From Arthrobacter sp. (GTDB taxonomy: Bacteria; Actinomycetota; Actinomycetes; Actinomycetales; Micrococcaceae), in contig JAGLBH010000075.1 of assembly GCA_018260285.1 (NCBI GenBank), positions 1 through 7,628 of the forward strand: a DNA stretch of 7,628 nucleotides, in the 5' to 3' direction. Of the stretch, positions 6,015-7,628 are shown one piece after another. Each line of letters opens with the position of its first letter. Positions within the stretch are counted from its first letter, which is position 1. A model generated the notes under the pieces. It did no database searches. It saw nothing but the letters and a program-made list of their open reading frames with translations, and had not been told where the DNA came from. The position numbers were made by a program, and so were the translations under genes.

Positions 6015-6587
6015 CTACTTATGGGCCCCTGCGCCCTGGATTTTCTTCGCCTTCGACTGATCAGCGTTGAAGACCTCCGAGCAATTCGTCTCAGCAGTGA
6101 TCGCTTCACCACCCTGACCCGCGTTGTAAACCAGCCGGAACCCAGGCTCCACATCCGTGACGATTTCCTCGTAATACCCAGCGGCACCACCGGCTGTGTG
6201 CACCTTCCAACCCTGGGACTCCCAATACCGCTTCACCTTCTCCACCTGCTGCGGGTACTCCGGATGCCGCGGGCCTGTCCCATCCTTCTTCGGGTAGGTG
6301 TCTGTCCTCGCCCTGAGGCGGGCCTTGCCGCTGCAGAGGTTATGAAAATCTGACCAGGAGGCCTCCTTGTACGGGAATGGTCTCTGATCCCCCCGCCAGG
6401 TGAACTTCTCCGGATGGCCTGTGGCGACGACCGTCCCGGAGACAGCCTTGTAGAAAGGCTCAAAAATAGCCTCAGCCTGCTCCTCCGGAGTCTTGGGCTG
6501 AAGGACTGATCCCCCGCCTGCCGAACACCCCGTCGAAAGCACGGCCACAGCAGCCGCCGCGATAATTTTCCTGGCAGTTCTGTCCAT
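6015..6587 (-). CDS. Small secreted lipoprotein of unknown function
   Basis: A 190-residue protein with a basic N-terminus (MDRTARK), a hydrophobic stretch and a clear lipobox LSTGC (Cys21), so it should be lipidated and face outward. The mature part begins SAGGGSVLQPKTPEEQAEAI and is followed by an aromatic- and charge-rich globular domain with FTWRGDQRPFPY (62-73), a segment YWESQGWKVH (121-130) and GFRLVYNAG (149-157). Two Cys residues (85 and 169) could form a disulfide. I do not recognise a named family. The ATG at 6587 is preceded by GGGAG about 9 nt upstream. It is on the same strand as the HTH gene with a 49-nt gap. Base composition is lower in G+C than in the genes to the left, which is compatible with acquisition by transfer. 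The reading frame directly upstream is a remnant ending at 6612, only 24 nt away, so this gene may once have been the second cistron of a pair. Confidence 0.8.
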   Translation of the reverse strand: MDRTARKIIAAAAVAVLSTGCSAGGGSVLQPKTPEEQAEAIFEPFYKAVSGTVVATGHPEKFTWRGDQRPFPYKEASWSDFHNLCSGKARLRARTDTYPKKDGTGPRHPEYPQQVEKVKRYWESQGWKVHTAGGAAGYYEEIVTDVEPGFRLVYNAGQGGEAITAETNCSEVFNADQSKAKKIQGAGAHK

Positions 6588-6611
6588 GGTGCATTACTCC
6601 CGTTTCTTGCT

Positions 6612-6797
6612 TCAGCCTCTGGACCCTGCTCCAGGGGCACCCTGCATTTCGGCATACTCCGTCAGAATCTTGGGTTTCTCGGCACAATTCGTCTGTGTTC
6701 GTTTGTTCTTTAGCATTCCGAAAGAGTCCTGCCGGCACTTTCCACTTGGGTCACAGCCCCATTGCCTGACCCGCCTCTTCCAAGAGGGCAGATTCAG
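6612..6797 (-). pseudogene. Possible 3' remnant of a gene upstream of the lipoprotein
   Basis: An open stretch of 61 codons ends in TGA at 6612-6614 and is closed upstream by TGA at 6798-6800. It encodes a charged, Cys-containing segment with WKRRVRQWGCDPSGKCRQD, KNKRTQTNCAEKPKILTEYA and an end GAPGAGSRG. The only ATG is internal (6716), giving 34 residues without a good ribosome binding site. The residue pattern looks like a real protein C-terminus rather than a shadow, and the stop lies 24 nt before the lipoprotein start, as in an operon. I do not recognise the family. It could also be a small intact gene or chance. Confidence 0.3.
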
Positions 6798-6832
6798 TCA
6801 CTGCGCGCTCACGTGGCATAGGCGTGTGCTGA

Positions 6833-6950
6833 ACTCAAGGCAAGCAGGCGATCGCCTTCGTGGACGTTATCAACCTGATCGGCGTCGGATTCGGCCGGAC
6901 CAAGAAAGACAGACCTGTCCGATGTCGACTTCACCCCCGTCATACATTAG
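6833..6950 (+). pseudogene. Frameshifted C-terminal gene remnant
   Basis: After an in-frame TGA (6830-6832) the plus strand reads TQGKQAIAFVDVINLIGVGF and then GRTKKD, a hydrophobic segment followed by a basic one. At 6907-6914 the DNA is AGACAGAC, a tandem duplication of 4 nt. Removing one copy joins the frame to DLSDVDFTPVIH and a TAG at 6948-6950. The product would then be a plausible membrane-protein-like C-terminus. No start is present and the frame closes upstream, so only a fragment survives. The family is unknown. A GFGRT string recalls sulfotransferases but the context does not match. Confidence 0.3.
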
Positions 6951-7340
6951 AACACCACATCAGTTCCGTTTGAACGGGTAACTGTGTTGAGACGGAAATC
7001 TATCCCTTCGTGCTCGTCTTTCATCTGCCCGACGATACCCGAGAGGTTCAACTCCCTGCGGCTGGAACACCGTGTTCATAGCCGCCCGCTGGATTTCAAG
7101 ACAACAAGCAGAACCAGGGAAGGCGAAGGCACCCTGCACCGGCCCGACCTCCCCGGGAAAGGACTTCCTCGCCACCACTCTTCTCACCAGCGGCGTATGA
7201 CTCGGCTTCATCCTGATGCGGGGTCGCTCGGCAGAGCATAGTTCGGCGGCGGCTGAGACCGACGTCCTCCGATAGGCCGCCGACCGCGACGCGCTCCCCT
7301 CTCCTCGCTGCATCCCTCTCTCCTCCCAGCCTCCAGGTTT
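6951..7340. other. Stretch without a supported gene
   Basis: I see no convincing gene here. Open frames exist on the minus strand at 6960-7313 and 7096-7482 and on the plus strand at 6984-7241, but they overlap one another, lack ribosome binding sites and encode low-complexity Arg/Gly/Ser-rich or mixed sequence typical of GC-rich shadows. No tRNA, CRISPR repeats or transposase motifs are visible. Degenerate former coding sequence is the most likely content. Confidence 0.5.
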
Positions 7341-7429
7341 CGGACGCCTTCTCCAGATCGCGGCCGCCTTCGGAGCTGAATCCGCGGATATTCAGGGCAA
7401 AGGGGTCCGTGGTCTGGAGAAGGCGGCCG
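7341..7429. repeat. 89-nt imperfect palindrome with a coaxial inner hairpin
   Basis: The left arm 7341-7363 (CGGACGCCTTCTCCAGA then TCGCGG) matches the reverse complement of 7407-7429 (CGGCCGCCTTCTCCAGA then CCACGG) at 20 of 23 positions. Around the same centre (about 7385) lies a second inverted repeat, CTGAAT (7376-7381) with ATTCAG (7390-7395), whose loop includes the perfect 10-bp palindrome ATCCGCGGAT (7380-7389). A further copy of CGGCCGCCTTC is at 7361-7371. The nested symmetry suggests a folded RNA or a cruciform-forming DNA site such as a mobile-element end or recombination site. Confidence 0.6.
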
Positions 7430-7527
7430 TAATATGGAGAGCCGCACCAGGAACGCAGGCCTCGGCAGCCGACGGCCTTCAAGCAGGCTGGGCTGAATGG
7501 AACCCCGGACTCTGTGCCGGCCCCTTA

Positions 7528-7588
7528 CACCCCCGGCAATTCCATGGACCCCTTGAATTTCCGGGGGTCTATGGAATTGCCGGGGGTG
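7528..7588. repeat. 25-bp near-perfect inverted repeat (stem-loop)
   Basis: The left arm 7528-7552 (CACCCCCGGCAATTCCATGG then ACCCC) pairs with 7564-7588 at 24 of 25 positions. The loop is 11 nt (TTGAATTTCCG). The single mismatch is a G:U wobble if transcribed from the plus strand but an A.C mismatch on the minus strand. The structure is far longer than a normal terminator and has no T-tract on the plus strand. It resembles a repetitive extragenic palindrome or the end of a small mobile element. Confidence 0.8.
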
Positions 7589-7600
7589 CAGAGGACTGGA

Positions 7601-7618
7601 CCCCCAAGAAAGCGGGGG
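7601..7618. repeat. Short C5/G5 hairpin next to the long stem-loop
   Basis: CCCCC-AAGAAAGC-GGGGG is a 5-bp G/C stem preceded by TGGA, as is the C-run at 7549-7552 in the left arm of the 25-bp hairpin. It may be a truncated second copy of the same element or the end of a terminator. The minus strand after the stem does not contain a T-tract, and the plus strand reads CTTAGGAAAA. Confidence 0.45.
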
Positions 7619-7628
7619 CTTAGGAAAA

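Noticed and set aside
6880..6905. Sulfotransferase-like GVGFGRT motif
   Set aside because: The family motif sits near an N-terminus and continues GTxS; here it is near a C-terminal end and continues KKD, so the likeness is probably chance.
7045..7055. GGTTCAACTCC, resembling a tRNA T-loop
   Set aside because: The flanking bases do not form a 5-bp T-stem and no acceptor or anticodon arms are found.
7341..7429. Integron attC site
   Set aside because: I see no GTTRRRY/RYYYAAC core boxes at the arm ends and no integrase or cassette array in the window.
7096..7482. 128-codon minus-strand open frame covering the long palindrome
   Set aside because: It begins with a TTG without a ribosome binding site, is Arg/Gly/Glu-rich, and competes with other overlapping frames; no motif supports it.
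1..7628. CRISPR array, phage structural genes or transposase
   Set aside because: No regularly spaced direct repeats and no recognisable capsid, integrase or transposase motifs on either strand.

Overview
The window looks like a chromosomal segment of a high-G+C Gram-positive bacterium (Actinobacteria). Micrococcales is a reasonable guess but is not proven. The evidence is the strong G/C bias at third codon positions in every confident gene, a GT87 polyprenol-phosphate-mannose-type mannosyltransferase, actinobacterial-style CopC and PCu(A)C proteins with Ser/Ala-rich linkers, and start codons that appear to be leaderless.

Left part (1-2915, all on the minus strand). Read from right to left, this is a likely operon: a GT87 mannosyltransferase (1716-2915), a polytopic membrane protein with a His/Met-rich loop (1060-1719) that overlaps the previous gene by ATGA, a CopC-domain copper-binding protein with a C-terminal anchor (355-945), and a PCu(A)C-type copper-chaperone lipoprotein that runs off the left edge (1-331). 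The last two are extracytoplasmic copper-handling proteins. The membrane protein between them and the glycosyltransferase may belong to the same job.

Middle part (2916-5501, plus strand). A short divergent intergenic region leads to a CorA Mg2+/Co2+ channel (3028-4032). A membrane protein built around an LssY C-terminal domain follows (4098-5501), probably co-transcribed with corA.

Right part (5502-7628). Two minus-strand genes follow: an excisionase-type helix-turn-helix protein of the kind that serves as antitoxin to PIN toxins, here without a toxin partner (5522-5965), and a small lipoprotein of unknown function (6015-6587). The HTH gene has a perfect 12-bp palindrome where the -35 box of its promoter should lie. 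From about 6590 to the right edge I see no intact gene. Base composition falls visibly in parts of this stretch, and it contains two likely gene remnants, one with a 4-nt tandem duplication that breaks its frame. It also holds three foldback structures: an 89-nt imperfect palindrome, a 25-bp near-perfect hairpin and a short G5/C5 hairpin. It reads as a decayed, probably horizontally acquired segment that ends in palindromic repeats.
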